Positions 19,933-30,495 are shown, numbered from the stretch's first letter. The stretch: DNA of 64,000 nucleotides from Buttiauxella brennerae ATCC 51605 (GCF_001654925.1 NZ_LXER01000006.1:372001-436000), one strand, 5' to 3'. The notes: a model not told the origin generated them from the letters alone. Made by a program: numbers and translations.

Positions 19933-21597
19933 TTATTTGTAAGCGGACTGGTGAACGCCTACTGCACGGCCTGATGGATCATTCATTGTTTTGAACGCTT
20001 CATCCCATTCGATGGCCTTAGCGGAAGAACAGGCAACGGATGGGCCGCCTGGAACACATTGCGCAGCGCTTGGCAGTGGGAATAATTCTTCGAAGATTTC
20101 ACGATACAAATAAGCTTCTTTAGAGCCTGGTGTGTTGTACGGGAAGCGATAGCTTGCGGTTTCCAACTGTTGGTCGGTTACCTGGCCCGCTGCAACTTCT
20201 TTCAGCGTGTCTATCCAGCTGTAACCTACACCATCAGAGAATTGCTCTTTCTGACGCCATGCAACGCTTGCTGGCAAGTAAGATTCAAAACATTCACGCA
20301 GGATATGTTTTTCCATCTTGCCGTTGCCGCACATTTTGTCTTTCGGGTTGATGCGCATCGCTACATCAAGGAATTTCTTGTCCAGGAACGGTACACGAGC
20401 TTCAACGCCCCAGGCTGACATCGCTTTGTTAGCACGCGCACAGTCAAACATATGCAGTGCTTGCAGCTTGCGAACGGTCTCTTCGTGCAGTTCTTTATCG
20501 TTTGGCGCTTTATGGAAGTACAGGTAACCACCAAACACTTCATCAGAACCTTCACCAGACAGGACCATCTTGATACCCATTGCTTTGATTTTGCGGGACA
20601 TCAAATACATTGGGGTAGAGGCACGAATGGTCGTCACATCGTAAGTTTCAATGTGGTAGATAACATCGCGAATCGCATCCAGGCCTTCTTGCACGGTGAA
20701 ATGAATTTCGTGGTGCACAGTACCTAAGTGGTTTGCCACTTCTTGCGCTGCTATCAGGTCAGGAGAACCGACCAGGCCAACCGCAAAGGAATGCAGCTGT
20801 GGCCACCAGGCTTCTGAACGCTCTTCATCTTCTACACGGCGCGCAGCAAATTTCTTGGTAATTGCTGAGATAACAGATGAATCCAGACCACCGGACAACA
20901 ACACGCCGTATGGCACGTCAGACATCAGGTGGCTTTTTACGGAATCTTCCAGCGCCTGACGCAACTCGTTTTTGTCAGTCACGTTATCTTTTACTGCATC
21001 ATATTCGAACCAGTCACGCTGGTAGTAGCTGCGGATCTCACCGTCTTTGCTCCACAGGTAGCTGCCTGCCGGGAACTCTTTAATGGTGCGGCAAACCGGA
21101 ACCAGCGCTTTCATTTCGGAAGCAACGTACATGTTGCCGTGTTCGTCATAACCCATATACAACGGGATGATGCCGATATGGTCACGACCAATCAGGTAGG
21201 CGTCTTGTTTTTCGTCATACAGAATGAAGGCAAACATACCTTGCAGATCGTCAAGGAATTCAGGGCCTTTTTCCTGGTAAAGCGCGAGGATGACTTCACA
21301 GTCAGAACCCGTCTGGAATTCGTAACGGTCACCGTATTCTGCGCGCAATGCCTGGTGGTTGTAGATTTCGCCGTTTACTGCCAGTGCGTGAGTTTTTTCT
21401 TTGTTATACAGCGGCTGAGCACCAGCGTTAACGTCAACAATCGAAAGACGTTCGTGAGAAAGAATGGCTTTATCGTTCGCGTAAACACCAGACCAGTCCG
21501 GGCCGCGGTGGCGCATCAGGCGAGATAATTCGAGCGCTTTCTTACGCAATTCGACCGCATCGGTCTTAATATCCAGAACACCAAAAATTGAACACAT
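19933..21597 (-). CDS. asnB: Asparagine synthetase B, glutamine-hydrolysing
   Basis: Makes asparagine from aspartate, ATP and glutamine. The 554 residues match the E. coli length. Cys2 after Met1 is the glutaminase nucleophile (MCSIFGVLDI); RHRGPDWSG and the ATP-binding loop LLSGGLDSSVISA mark the two domains. Monocistronic with its own terminator. The 300 bp upstream (21598-21897) holds its promoter and the nagD terminator; an inverted TTACCC/GGGTAA pair near 21638-21662 lies in its leader. Confidence 0.98.
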   Translation of the reverse strand: MCSIFGVLDIKTDAVELRKKALELSRLMRHRGPDWSGVYANDKAILSHERLSIVDVNAGAQPLYNKEKTHALAVNGEIYNHQALRAEYGDRYEFQTGSDCEVILALYQEKGPEFLDDLQGMFAFILYDEKQDAYLIGRDHIGIIPLYMGYDEHGNMYVASEMKALVPVCRTIKEFPAGSYLWSKDGEIRSYYQRDWFEYDAVKDNVTDKNELRQALEDSVKSHLMSDVPYGVLLSGGLDSSVISAITKKFAARRVEDEERSEAWWPQLHSFAVGLVGSPDLIAAQEVANHLGTVHHEIHFTVQEGLDAIRDVIYHIETYDVTTIRASTPMYLMSRKIKAMGIKMVLSGEGSDEVFGGYLYFHKAPNDKELHEETVRKLQALHMFDCARANKAMSAWGVEARVPFLDKKFLDVAMRINPKDKMCGNGKMEKHILRECFESYLPASVAWRQKEQFSDGVGYSWIDTLKEVAAGQVTDQQLETASYRFPYNTPGSKEAYLYREIFEELFPLPSAAQCVPGGPSVACSSAKAIEWDEAFKTMNDPSGRAVGVHQSAYK

Positions 21598-21864
21598 AGA
21601 ACTCTCTCCGTAATGCTTCTGTGAGCCATTAAATTGTTTTTACCCTTCTTATTTTGGGTAATAGCTGCGTTGCATGACTATGAAAATGCGCAATCATTGA
21701 CGGGAATGCAAGTCCTTTAGTCTTTCAGTGATAAATAGGTCAATGTTGATTGTTGATTATTGAAAAATGATGAGGGAATAGACGGAATAATTAACGGATC
21801 GGCAATTTTTGGCAAAATCGCCAGGCTGACATTCAGTGAGAGAGAAAAAGAGTGTTGGATCGAT

Positions 21865-21888
21865 AAAACGCCTGGCGAAAACCAGGCG
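21865..21888 (-). terminator. Terminator of the nagBACD operon
   Basis: 7-bp stem CGCCTGG/CCAGGCG (arms 21869-21875 and 21882-21888) with a 6-nt loop, followed by TTTTAT on the minus strand, 10 bp after nagD. Confidence 0.82.
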
Positions 21889-21897
21889 AATGGCAAA

Positions 21898-22650
21898 TTA
21901 GATAATATCGACTTCAGCGACTGACGGGTAAATCCAGGAAGGGCGGAACGGCATAGCATCAATGTCGTTTAGCGTCGAAACACCCGACAGTACCAGAATG
22001 GTTTCTAAACCAGCCTGGAAGCCTGCGAGGATATCAGTACGCAAGTTATCGCCAACAATCACGGTATGCTCGGAATGCGCCTGCATCTTGTTAAGCGCTG
22101 CACGGATAATCCACGGGCTTGGTTTGCCGACACAGAATGGCTTACGGCCTGAAATTTTCTCAATACCCGCACACAGTGCCCCACAGGCTGGATAGTAACC
22201 ACGGCCATGTGTATCTGGGTTAGTCGCAATAAAGCGAGCGCCATTAGCCACAAAGTAGGCGGCTTTGTGCATCATTTCCCAGTTATAAGAGCGCGTTTCA
22301 CCGACGATAACAAAGTCAGGGTTGATATCGGTGATAGTAAAGCCTGCTTTATACAGCTCATGAATCAATGCGCCTTCACCCACGACGTACGCTTTTTTGC
22401 CTTCCTGGCGGCGCAGGAAGTCAGCGGTTGCCATTGCGGAGGTATAAAAGACGCTGTCCGGGACATCAATACCTGCGGAAGCAAAACGGTTCGCCAGATC
22501 CTGGCCTGTTTGCGACGGGTAGTTAGTCAACAGAACTAACGGCATACCCTTTTCCATGATGCGGGCTAAAAATTCATTAGCACCTGGTACGGCGACGTTG
22601 TCGTGCATCAGCACGCCGTCGATATCACAAATTACATTCTGAATGGTCAT
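21898..22650 (-). CDS. nagD: HAD-family nucleotide phosphatase NagD
   Basis: 250-residue haloacid-dehalogenase-type phosphatase that acts on nucleoside monophosphates, UMP best, in E. coli. Catalytic DxD is in VICDIDGVLMHD near the N-terminus; VLLTNYPS, GKPSPW and IVGDNLRTDI supply the later motifs. Last gene of the nag operon, 73 bp after nagC. Its link to GlcNAc use is by position, not by an established step. Confidence 0.96.
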   Translation of the reverse strand: MTIQNVICDIDGVLMHDNVAVPGANEFLARIMEKGMPLVLLTNYPSQTGQDLANRFASAGIDVPDSVFYTSAMATADFLRRQEGKKAYVVGEGALIHELYKAGFTITDINPDFVIVGETRSYNWEMMHKAAYFVANGARFIATNPDTHGRGYYPACGALCAGIEKISGRKPFCVGKPSPWIIRAALNKMQAHSEHTVIVGDNLRTDILAGFQAGLETILVLSGVSTLNDIDAMPFRPSWIYPSVAEVDII

Positions 22651-22723
22651 TAACAGCTCATGCTCACATTTCTGGAGGGCGTAAAGAAGGCGTAACTATA
22701 GCGTAAAAAAGCGTGTGACTGGA

Positions 22724-23944
22724 TTAACTTTCCAGCAAACGCTGCAGCAGAACGCCGTTTAGCATCGAGCGTTTTACCAACGCAAAAGCGCCAATCGCGG
22801 AACGATGGTCGAGTCTGGAACGTACAACAGGCAGGTTTTTACGGAATTCTTTCAGCACCTGGGTGTTGATGCAGCCTTCGATGGCTGGAAGCAGCACTTT
22901 CTCTGCTTCAATAATTTCTCCGGCAATCACCACTTTTTGCGGGTTAAACAGGTTTATTGCAATGGCGATGGCTTTGCCCAGATGGCGGCCAACATGCTCA
23001 ATGACTTCACAAGCCAGAGCATCGCCTTTATTCGCGGCTTTGCAAATCGCCGTAATATCGCATTCATCAAGCGTCAGACGGCTGTTATAGCCTTGCTCAA
23101 GCAAATGACGCACACGGTGTTCGATTGCGGCATTCGCAGCAATGGTTTCCAGGCAGCCAAAGTTTCCGCAGTGGCAACGTTCACCTAAAGGGTCCACCTG
23201 AATGTGACCAATTTCACCTACGTTGCCATTCCGGCCAATAAAAATGCGCCCGTTTGACAGAATACCGGCACCGGTTCCACGGTGCACGCGCACCAAAATG
23301 GAGTCATCGCAGTCGTGTGTTGCACCAAAGTAGTGCTCAGCAAGTGCAAGACTACGGATATCGTGGCCGACATAACAGGTCACTTTGAACTGTTTTTCAA
23401 GGCTATCGACCAGCGACCAGTTATTCACCTGGATATGCGGCATGTAGCGGATAACGCCGCTTTCCGGGTCGACAAGACCTGGCAGGATCACTGATATTGC
23501 AATCAGCTCACGCATTTTGCGCTGGTACAATTCGATGAACTGAGAAATTGCGTTAAGTAGGGCGTGTTCGAGCGTTTCCTGAGTACGTTCAGGAAGGGAA
23601 TAATGCTCTTCGGCAAGCGGTTTAGCACTGAGATCAAACAGTGTGATGGTCGCGTCGTGGCGACCAAGACGCACGCCAATGGCGTGGAAATTGCGGGTTT
23701 CAGTGATAATTGAGATAGCGCGGCGGCCCCCGGTGGAAGCCTGCTGATCAACTTCTTTGATCAGTCCGCGCTCAATTAACTGTCGAGTAATTTTCGTAAC
23801 GCTGGCAGGTGCTAGCTGGCTCTGTTCGGCAATCTGAATGCGAGAGATTGGCCCATGCTGGTCAATCAGGCGATAAACCGCCGCGCTGTTCAGTTGTTTT
23901 ACCAGATCGACATTACCAATTTGAGCCTGTCCGCCAGTCGTCAT
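22724..23944 (-). CDS. nagC: GlcNAc-6-P responsive repressor NagC
   Basis: ROK-family repressor of nag and chi genes, released from DNA by GlcNAc-6-phosphate. An N-terminal winged helix (SRIQIAEQSQLAPASVTKITRQL) precedes a kinase-like fold with the ROK zinc motif CHCGNFGC. 406 aa, full length. Separated from nagA by 7 bp, so co-transcribed and autoregulated through the nagB promoter. NagC-like palindromes occur in this window at 26090-26208 and 30404-30656. Confidence 0.97.
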   Translation of the reverse strand: MTTGGQAQIGNVDLVKQLNSAAVYRLIDQHGPISRIQIAEQSQLAPASVTKITRQLIERGLIKEVDQQASTGGRRAISIITETRNFHAIGVRLGRHDATITLFDLSAKPLAEEHYSLPERTQETLEHALLNAISQFIELYQRKMRELIAISVILPGLVDPESGVIRYMPHIQVNNWSLVDSLEKQFKVTCYVGHDIRSLALAEHYFGATHDCDDSILVRVHRGTGAGILSNGRIFIGRNGNVGEIGHIQVDPLGERCHCGNFGCLETIAANAAIEHRVRHLLEQGYNSRLTLDECDITAICKAANKGDALACEVIEHVGRHLGKAIAIAINLFNPQKVVIAGEIIEAEKVLLPAIEGCINTQVLKEFRKNLPVVRSRLDHRSAIGAFALVKRSMLNGVLLQRLLES

Positions 23945-23951
23945 GCCTTAA

Positions 23952-25100
23952 TTACTCAGTTACGACCTCGTTACCATTAACAAAGGTCTTGGTGATTTTA
24001 TAATCGCGGGTAAAGGTCGTCAGGTTGGCGACTTTCCCTGCTTCGATTGTACCTAATTGTTGTTCTACACCCATCGCACGGGCAGGGTAGAGGGCAGCCA
24101 TACGCAGGACTTCGTCTAAGGCAATGCCAGCATGCTCGACCAGGTTACGTACCCCTTCAATCATTGTCAGGGCAGAACCGCTCAGCGTACCGTTCTCATC
24201 TACGCATAAACCATCGCGGTAGTATATTGTTTTTCCTGCGAAAATGAACTCATCGATATTTGCGCCTGCCGGAGCAGTTGCATCAGTCACCAGGCAAAGC
24301 TTGTCGCCTTTGACCTTTTTCGCAGTACGTATATTGGCATAGTCCACATGCAAACCATCGGCAATGATACCGCAGTAAACATCGGGTTCATCAAAAATTG
24401 CACCTGCAAGACCTGGTTCGCGGCCAGTAATGTATGGCATTGCGTTGAACAGGTGGGTTGCAAAGGTGATACCGGCGCGGAAACCAACCTTGGCTTCTTT
24501 TACAGTAGCGTTGGAATGCCCTGCTGAAACGATAATGCCAGAAGCGACCAGTTTACTGATGACTTCAGGCGCAACCATTTCTGGTGCCAGCGTGACTTTG
24601 GTGATGACATCTGCGTTTTGACACAGGAAATCAACCAGTTCTGCATCTGGTTGACGCACGAAACTTGGGTTATGCGTCCCTTTTTTCACCATGTTCAGCC
24701 ATGGGCCTTCAAGGTGCAGACCGAGTGCCTGGTGCTGATACTTCGCCAGGTATTCGCGCATCACTTTCACGCCTTGCTTCATCAGTTCATCGCTGGTGGT
24801 GATTAGCGTAGGTAAATAGCTGGTACAGCCAGAACGCTCATTGGCTTTCTGCATGATTTCCAGCGTTTCAACGGTAACTGCATCAGCAGAATCATTGAAC
24901 TGAACACCGCCACAGCCGTTAAGCTGCACATCAATAAAACCGGGGGCAATGATTGCACCGCCCACATCGCGAGTCTCAATACCCGCTGGGAGATCTGAGC
25001 GCGGGCAAACGCGTTCAATCAGGCCGTTCGCGATAATAACCGCGTGATCATCAAGAATTTCATGGCCGGTATAAATCCGACCGTGAGTTAATGCAAACAT
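23952..25100 (-). CDS. nagA: N-acetylglucosamine-6-phosphate deacetylase
   Basis: Amidohydrolase turning GlcNAc-6-P into glucosamine-6-P plus acetate. Metal and substrate motifs include [22 protein letters not shown] and the catalytic aspartate in [10 protein letters not shown]. 382 aa, E. coli length. A short ERIC element (25113-25175) fills the gap between nagB and nagA, just 12 bp before this start. Confidence 0.97.
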   Translation of the reverse strand: MFALTHGRIYTGHEILDDHAVIIANGLIERVCPRSDLPAGIETRDVGGAIIAPGFIDVQLNGCGGVQFNDSADAVTVETLEIMQKANERSGCTSYLPTLITTSDELMKQGVKVMREYLAKYQHQALGLHLEGPWLNMVKKGTHNPSFVRQPDAELVDFLCQNADVITKVTLAPEMVAPEVISKLVASGIIVSAGHSNATVKEAKVGFRAGITFATHLFNAMPYITGREPGLAGAIFDEPDVYCGIIADGLHVDYANIRTAKKVKGDKLCLVTDATAPAGANIDEFIFAGKTIYYRDGLCVDENGTLSGSALTMIEGVRNLVEHAGIALDEVLRMAALYPARAMGVEQQLGTIEAGKVANLTTFTRDYKITKTFVNGNEVVTE

Positions 25101-25112
25101 AGTTACCCCCGG

Positions 25113-25175
25113 TTATACCCGTCATACTTCAAGTTGCAGGGGTGTTGGCTGCAACTCGAATTATTTAGGGTATAA
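25113..25175. repeat. ERIC repeat, short form, nagB-nagA gap
   Basis: 63-bp palindrome with ends TTATACCC/GGGTATAA and the ERIC words CTTCAAGTTGCAGGGGTGTT and GCAACTCGAATT, but no central part. Internally deleted ERICs of about 70 bp are known. It lies inside the nagBAC transcript. Confidence 0.8.
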
Positions 25176-25183
25176 GTTAATAT

Positions 25184-25984
25184 TTAAAGATCTTTGATAT
25201 TTTCTGCTTCAAGTTCATTGAAGTACTTCAGTGTCTTAACTTTCAGTTCCATGGTCGATGGTTCATCACACACAACCACTGCTTTAGGGTGCAGTTGCAG
25301 ACAGCTAATCGTCCACATGTGATTCACATTACCTTCCACGGCTGCCTGCAGCGCTTGTGCTTTCAGATGGCCGAGAACCAAAATCATCACTTCTTCAGCG
25401 TCAAGCAGCGTGCCCACGCCGACAGTCAGCGCATATTTTGGCACTTGAGAAACATCGCCATCAAAGAAACGGGAGTTTGCAACACGGGTGTCATGAGTCA
25501 GCGTTTTGATACGAGTACGTGAAGCCAGAGAAGACGCAGGTTCGTTGAACGCGATGTGACCGTCGTTGCCTACGCCACCCATGAACAGGTGAATTTTGCC
25601 GTATGAACGAATTTTTTCTTCATAACGACGGCACTCTGCGTCAACATCTTCGGCGTTGCCGTTCAGCAGGTTGATGTTTTCTGCCGGGATATCAACGTGA
25701 TCAAAGAAATTACGGTGCATGAACGTATGATAGCTTTCTGGGTGCTCTTTTGGCAGACCAACGTATTCATCCATATTAAAGGTGACGACGTTTTTAAAGC
25801 TAACCTGGCCCGCTTTGTGCATCTCTACCAGCGCTTTATACGCTTCAAGTGGAGTACCACCGGTTGGCAGGCCCAGCAAGAATGGACGGTCAGCTGTTGG
25901 GTTAAACGCATTGATACGCTTAACGATATGGCGTGCTGCCCATTTGCCAACTTGCGCTGGGGTAGCCAGGGGAATCAGTCTCAT
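25184..25984 (-). CDS. nagB: Glucosamine-6-phosphate deaminase
   Basis: Isomerises and deaminates glucosamine-6-P to fructose-6-P and ammonia. Motifs [16 protein letters not shown] and [16 protein letters not shown] carry the catalytic Asp and His. Two ATGs are adjacent (25987 and 25984); I take the second, because GAGGT is only 2 nt from the first but 5 nt from the second, giving 266 aa as in E. coli. First gene of nagBACD, diverging from nagE. Confidence 0.97.
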   Translation of the reverse strand: MRLIPLATPAQVGKWAARHIVKRINAFNPTADRPFLLGLPTGGTPLEAYKALVEMHKAGQVSFKNVVTFNMDEYVGLPKEHPESYHTFMHRNFFDHVDIPAENINLLNGNAEDVDAECRRYEEKIRSYGKIHLFMGGVGNDGHIAFNEPASSLASRTRIKTLTHDTRVANSRFFDGDVSQVPKYALTVGVGTLLDAEEVMILVLGHLKAQALQAAVEGNVNHMWTISCLQLHPKAVVVCDEPSTMELKVKTLKYFNELEAENIKDL

Positions 25985-26089
25985 CATTCACCTCATAAGT
26001 TAAATAGAAATACGAATGTAGTCAGATTGCTTATCTAAACCCTCTAAGGGTAAACCAGTTTTAAGCTGGCCATTACGGGATCAATCTGT

Positions 26090-26115
26090 CTTGATTTTTC
26101 GGATGATAAAATAAG
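26090..26115. promoter_or_regulatory. NagC operator, nagB side
   Basis: Near-palindrome CTTGATTTT - 9 bp - AAAATAAG (arms 26090-26098 and 26108-26115). Its shape and position about 105 bp upstream of nagB fit the NagC operator of the divergent nagE-nagBACD region. Confidence 0.7.
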
Positions 26116-26159
26116 TTTTAGTCGATAGCTAGCCAGAGGGGAGTGGAATAACAATATTT

Positions 26160-26175
26160 GGTGATTTTAATCACA
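26160..26175. promoter_or_regulatory. CRP site between nagB and nagE
   Basis: GTGA-TTTTAA-TCAC (26161-26174) is a perfect CRP core dyad with correct 6-bp spacing. It lies between the two NagC operators, as in E. coli where CRP assists loop formation and activates both promoters. Confidence 0.75.
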
Positions 26176-26187
26176 AAAAAAGGGTGT

Positions 26188-26208
26188 TTAATTTGCGATA
26201 CGAATTAA
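26188..26208. promoter_or_regulatory. NagC operator, nagE side
   Basis: Perfect dyad TTAATT - 9 bp - AATTAA (arms 26188-26193 and 26203-26208). Centre-to-centre distance to the other operator is about 95 bp, roughly nine helical turns, which suits a NagC repression loop. Confidence 0.7.
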
Positions 26209-26320
26209 TTTTTCACACACTCAGAAGGTTGGTGAATCTTCGCCATGCTTTCAAGGTTTGTTAAACAATAATAAAACTGCTTTGAACGAGCCTTAACGGG
26301 GTCTCATAGGGGGAATTAAC

Positions 26321-28342
26321 GTGAGTATTCTAGGTTACATGCAAAAGGTTGGCCGTGCGCTTATGGTGCCGGTAGCCACATTACCAGCCGCAGCCATATT
26401 AATGGGTGTTGGCTACTGGATTGACCCGACTAGTTGGGGCGGTGATAACGCATTAGCGGCGTTGTTCATCAAATCTGGTGCTGCAATTATTGATAACATG
26501 GGTGTGCTGTTTGCCATTGGTGTGGCTTATGGTATGTCCAAAGATAAAGATGGTGCTGCTGCACTAACCGGTTTTGTCGGTTTCCTGGTTCTGACGACGC
26601 TTTGTTCGCCAGCGGCTGTTTCTATGATCAAGCACATTCCGCTGGATCAGGTTCCGTTTGCGTTCTCTAAAATTCAGAACCAATTCGTAGGTATCATGGT
26701 GGGGATTATCTCCGCAGAGTTGTACAACCGTTTCAGCAGTGTCGAACTGCCAAGAGCGTTGTCCTTCTTCAGCGGCCGCCGCCTGGTTCCAATCCTGACC
26801 TCCTTCGTCATGATTGCTGTTGCCTTCATCATGATGTTTATCTGGCCAATCGTGTTTAGCGGCCTGGTAAACTTTGGTGAGCACATCCAGAAAATGGGTT
26901 CTATCGGCGCGGGCGTTTACGCGTTCTTCAACCGTTTGCTGATCCCAGTTGGCCTGCACCACGCTCTGAACTCCGTATTCTGGTTCGACGTTGCAGGTAT
27001 TAACGATATTCCTAAGTTCCTTGGTGGTGCTAAATCCATCGCTGAAGGTACCGGTATTGTTGGTATCACTGGTCGTTATCAGGCTGGTTTCTTCCCAATC
27101 ATGATGTTCGGTCTTCCAGGTGCTGCGCTGGCAATTTACCAGTGTGCGCGTCCTGAAAATAAAGCCAAAGTCATGGGTATCATGATGGCGGGTGCGTTTG
27201 CTGCCTTCTTTACTGGTATCACTGAACCGTTGGAATTCTCCTTCATGTTCGTGGCTCCAGTTCTGTATCTGATCCACGCAGTGCTGACCGGTATCTCCGT
27301 ATTTATCGCAGCAAGCATGCACTGGATTGCAGGTTTCGGCTTCAGTGCGGGTCTGGTGGATATGGTGCTTTCTTCCCGTAACCCACTGGCAACACACTGG
27401 TACATGCTGATTCCGCAAGGCATCGTGTTCTTCGTGATTTACTACGTTGTGTTCCGTTTCACTATCACCAAATTCAATCTGTTGACTCCAGGTCGTGAAC
27501 TGGCTGTTGCAGGTGATGAAACTGATGGTCAGGACGTGAATGTCAGCGGCAATACCAATCAAGATGTTACTGAGCTGGCTCGTCAGTACATCGCAGCGGT
27601 TGGCGGTTCAGCTAACCTGACAGGTATTGATGCATGTATCACTCGTTTGCGCCTGAACGTGAAAGACTCCTCATTGGTCAATGAATCTCTGGCTAAACGC
27701 CTGGGTGCAACCGGTGTTATCCGTCTGAACAAAACCAGCGTGCAAATCATCGTCGGCTTTGTGGCTGAGAAAATTGCTAACTCCATGAAGACTGTGGGTG
27801 AAGTTGCTGCTGCTCCAGTAAGCGCGGCTGCTGCGGCACCTGTTGCTGCTGCAAAACCACAGGCTGTTCCAAACGCTGTCACCATCGCCGCGCTGGTTTC
27901 TCCAGTAACGGGTGATGTTGTTGCGCTGGACCAGGTTCCTGATGAAGCCTTTGCCAGCAAAGCGGTAGGTGATGGTGTTGCTGTTAAGCCAACAGGTAAA
28001 ACTGTTGTCGCGCCAGCTGCCGGCACTATCGTAAAAATCTTTAATACCAACCATGCGTTCTGTCTTGAAACCGAGAAAGGTGCAGAAATCGTTGTCCATA
28101 TGGGCATTGATACTGTTGCATTGAACGGCCAGGGCTTTACTCGACTGGTAGAAGAGGGTGCTGAAGTGGTAGCAGGCCAGCCAATTCTGGAAATGGATCT
28201 TGATTTCCTGAATGCCAACGCTCGCTCCATGATTAGCCCAGTGGTTTGCAGCAACATCGACGACTACAGCGGTCTGGTTCTCCAGGCGCAAGGTTCTGTT
28301 GTTGCAGGGCAAACGCCTCTGTACGAAATTAAAGGCAAATAA
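26321..28342 (+). CDS. nagE: N-acetylglucosamine PTS permease, EIICBA
   Basis: Imports and phosphorylates GlcNAc. 673 residues with domains in order IIC (membrane, about 1-400, with LLIPVGLHHALNS and GITEPLEFSF), IIB with phospho-Cys439 in GIDACITRLR, an Ala/Pro-rich linker, and IIA with phospho-His593 in VVHMGIDTVAL. The start is GTG with AGGGGG 8 nt upstream. Slightly longer than E. coli NagE, mainly in the linkers. Ends in a strong terminator beyond an ERIC copy. Confidence 0.97.
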   Translation: MSILGYMQKVGRALMVPVATLPAAAILMGVGYWIDPTSWGGDNALAALFIKSGAAIIDNMGVLFAIGVAYGMSKDKDGAAALTGFVGFLVLTTLCSPAAVSMIKHIPLDQVPFAFSKIQNQFVGIMVGIISAELYNRFSSVELPRALSFFSGRRLVPILTSFVMIAVAFIMMFIWPIVFSGLVNFGEHIQKMGSIGAGVYAFFNRLLIPVGLHHALNSVFWFDVAGINDIPKFLGGAKSIAEGTGIVGITGRYQAGFFPIMMFGLPGAALAIYQCARPENKAKVMGIMMAGAFAAFFTGITEPLEFSFMFVAPVLYLIHAVLTGISVFIAASMHWIAGFGFSAGLVDMVLSSRNPLATHWYMLIPQGIVFFVIYYVVFRFTITKFNLLTPGRELAVAGDETDGQDVNVSGNTNQDVTELARQYIAAVGGSANLTGIDACITRLRLNVKDSSLVNESLAKRLGATGVIRLNKTSVQIIVGFVAEKIANSMKTVGEVAAAPVSAAAAAPVAAAKPQAVPNAVTIAALVSPVTGDVVALDQVPDEAFASKAVGDGVAVKPTGKTVVAPAAGTIVKIFNTNHAFCLETEKGAEIVVHMGIDTVALNGQGFTRLVEEGAEVVAGQPILEMDLDFLNANARSMISPVVCSNIDDYSGLVLQAQGSVVAGQTPLYEIKGK

Positions 28343-28357
28343 TCGCTCCTGAGTTAT

Positions 28358-28482
28358 TTACCCAAAATAATGCGAGTTGCATTGCGGCGGCAAGAGAACG
28401 AGTTCCGATGAGCTTAGTGTACTAAGTGATTTGGGTGAGTGAACGTAGCCAACAAAGATGCAACTTGAAGTATGAAGGGTAA
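28358..28482. repeat. ERIC repeat, long form, nagE-glnS
   Basis: 125-bp palindrome (ends TTACCC/GGGTAA), opposite in orientation to the gltI copy. Contains GCGGCAAG, AAGTGATTTGGGTGAGTGA and GCAACTTGAAG. It lies between the nagE stop and the nagE terminator, so is transcribed in the nagE 3' UTR. Confidence 0.87.
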
Positions 28483-28494
28483 GATTGTGCCTTT

Positions 28495-28530
28495 AGCGGC
28501 TGGAGAGTCTTTTCTCCAGCCGCTTTTTTA
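28495..28530 (+). terminator. Terminator after nagE
   Basis: 11-bp GC-rich stem (arms 28495-28505 and 28514-28524) with an 8-nt loop and T6 tail. Confidence 0.92.
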
Positions 28531-28645
28531 TGCTATCCCGTCCGTCCTCCCCGATACCCTTATTTATGCAACTAAAGGTTGTTTCCGACGCCTGCTTATT
28601 AGATCATATGCCGTTAACGAAAGTTTTTGCATTGAGGAACCCGCG

Positions 28646-30313
28646 ATGAGTGAGGCTGAAGCCCGCCCAACTAACTTTATTCGCCAGATTATCGATGAAG
28701 ATCTGGCCAGTGGTAAGCACAACAGCATTTGCACCCGTTTTCCGCCAGAGCCAAACGGCTATCTGCATATCGGTCATGCAAAATCTATCTGCCTGAACTT
28801 TGGAATCGCACAAGATTATCAAGGCCAGTGCAACCTGCGTTTCGATGATACAAACCCGGCAAAAGAAGATATCGAATTCGTAGATTCAATTAAGCACGAT
28901 GTTGAATGGTTAGGTTTCCATTGGTCTGGCAACGTGCGCTATTCCTCCGATTATTTCGATCAGCTGTTCAATTATGCTGTTGAATTGATCAATAAAGGTC
29001 TGGCGTATGTTGACGAACTGACCCCGGAACAGATCCGTGAATATCGCGGCTCATTGACCTCACCTGGTAAAAATAGCCCTTACCGTGATCGTAGCGTGGA
29101 AGAAAACCTCGCGCTGTTCGAGAAAATGCGTAACGGTGAATTTGCTGAAGGCACTGCGTGTCTGCGTGCCAAAATCGATATGGCTTCGCCATTTATCGTG
29201 ATGCGTGATCCGGTGATTTATCGTATTAAATTTGCCGAACACCACCAGACGGGTACCAAGTGGTGCATCTACCCGATGTACGACTTCACCCACTGCATTT
29301 CCGATGCGCTGGAAGGCATTACACACTCGCTGTGTACACTTGAGTTCCAGGACAACCGTCGTTTGTACGACTGGGTGTTGGATAACATCACAATTCCTGC
29401 GCATCCGCGTCAGTACGAGTTCTCACGCCTGAATCTCGAATACTCCATCATGTCTAAGCGTAAGCTTAACCTGCTGGTGACTGAGAAGGTTGTAGAGGGT
29501 TGGGATGACCCACGTATGCCGACCATTTCTGGTCTGCGTCGTCGTGGTTATACCGCCGCTTCTATTCGCGAGTTCTGTAAGCGCATCGGTGTGACTAAGC
29601 AAGACAACACCGTTGAAATGGCGTCACTGGAATCTTGTATCCGTGATGATCTGAACGAGAACGCGCCGCGTGCGATGGCCGTACTCGATCCGGTTAAAGT
29701 GATCATTGAAAACTTCCCGCAGGGCGAAGTGGAAATGGTGACTATGCCAAATCACCCGAACAAGCCAGAGATGGGCAGCCGTCAGGTGCCGTTTAGCCGT
29801 GAGATCTATATCGATCGTGCTGACTTCCGTGAAGAAGCCAACAAACAGTACAAACGTCTGGTGTTGGGCAAAGAAGTCCGCCTGCGCAATGCGTATGTGA
29901 TTAAAGCCGAACGTGTTGAGAAAGATGAAGCAGGGAATATCACCACGCTGCATTGTTCTTATGATCCGGAAACATTGAGCAAAGACCCGGCTGATGGCCG
30001 TAAAGTTAAAGGTGTTATTCACTGGGTAAGCGCGGAACATGCTTTACCTGTTGAGATTCGCCTTTACGACCGTCTGTTCAGTGTTGCAAACCCTGGTGGT
30101 GCGGAAGATTTCCTCGCAACGATTAACCCTGAATCACTGGTTATCAAGCAAGGTTTCGTCGAACCAAGTCTGCAAAGTGCGGAAAAAGGCAAAGCGTATC
30201 AGTTCGAACGCGAAGGTTATTTCTGCCTGGACAGCCGTTATGCAACGGCTGAAAAATTGGTATTTAACCGTACCGTTGGCTTGCGTGATACCTGGGCGAA
30301 AATGGGCGAATAG
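28646..30313 (+). CDS. glnS: Glutaminyl-tRNA synthetase
   Basis: Class I synthetase charging tRNA-Gln, whose genes also lie in this window. 555 aa. HIGH motif in [16 protein letters not shown]-type motif in [10 protein letters not shown]. The start at 28646 ([14 protein letters not shown]) matches E. coli and has TTGAGGAA upstream; an in-frame ATG 58 codons earlier lies in the nagE terminator region and is rejected. The 303 bp upstream holds the ERIC, the nagE terminator and the glnS promoter. Confidence 0.98.
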   Translation: MSEAEARPTNFIRQIIDEDLASGKHNSICTRFPPEPNGYLHIGHAKSICLNFGIAQDYQGQCNLRFDDTNPAKEDIEFVDSIKHDVEWLGFHWSGNVRYSSDYFDQLFNYAVELINKGLAYVDELTPEQIREYRGSLTSPGKNSPYRDRSVEENLALFEKMRNGEFAEGTACLRAKIDMASPFIVMRDPVIYRIKFAEHHQTGTKWCIYPMYDFTHCISDALEGITHSLCTLEFQDNRRLYDWVLDNITIPAHPRQYEFSRLNLEYSIMSKRKLNLLVTEKVVEGWDDPRMPTISGLRRRGYTAASIREFCKRIGVTKQDNTVEMASLESCIRDDLNENAPRAMAVLDPVKVIIENFPQGEVEMVTMPNHPNKPEMGSRQVPFSREIYIDRADFREEANKQYKRLVLGKEVRLRNAYVIKAERVEKDEAGNITTLHCSYDPETLSKDPADGRKVKGVIHWVSAEHALPVEIRLYDRLFSVANPGGAEDFLATINPESLVIKQGFVEPSLQSAEKGKAYQFEREGYFCLDSRYATAEKLVFNRTVGLRDTWAKMGE

Positions 30314-30340
30314 CCCCTCAGTCCTAAGTCAATAGCTGGC

Positions 30341-30370
30341 AAAAACGCCGCGAATAGCGGCGTTTTTTTT
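30341..30370 (+). terminator. Terminator after glnS
   Basis: 8-bp stem AACGCCGC/GCGGCGTT (arms 30344-30351 and 30357-30364, extended by A/T pairs) with a 5-nt loop and a run of nine T. Confidence 0.92.
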
Positions 30371-30403
30371 TCGCTTTATAATCATTTGGTTAAACATATC
30401 TTC

Positions 30404-30422
30404 ACATTCGCGTTGCGAATTA
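30404..30422. promoter_or_regulatory. NagC-type palindrome, distal, chiP
   Basis: Dyad ATTCGC-GTT-GCGAAT (30406-30420) in the 417-bp region before chiP. It shares the TTCGC-N3-GCGAA shape with a second copy at 30640-30654. NagC represses chiP in E. coli and Salmonella. Confidence 0.65.
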
Positions 30423-30495
30423 ATGTTATTTACACTTCTTTCCTTCCTCTTTTCTCTGGTCAATCTCAGAGCATTAAAAATTCTTGTTTTAATTA

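Noticed and set aside
26564-27562. 332-residue antisense frame within nagE
   Set aside because: A shadow produced by codon bias of nagE; His/Thr-rich with no known family.
28472-28645. 58-codon N-terminal extension of glnS
   Set aside because: It translates the ERIC end and nagE terminator; the known start at 28646 has a good ribosome site.
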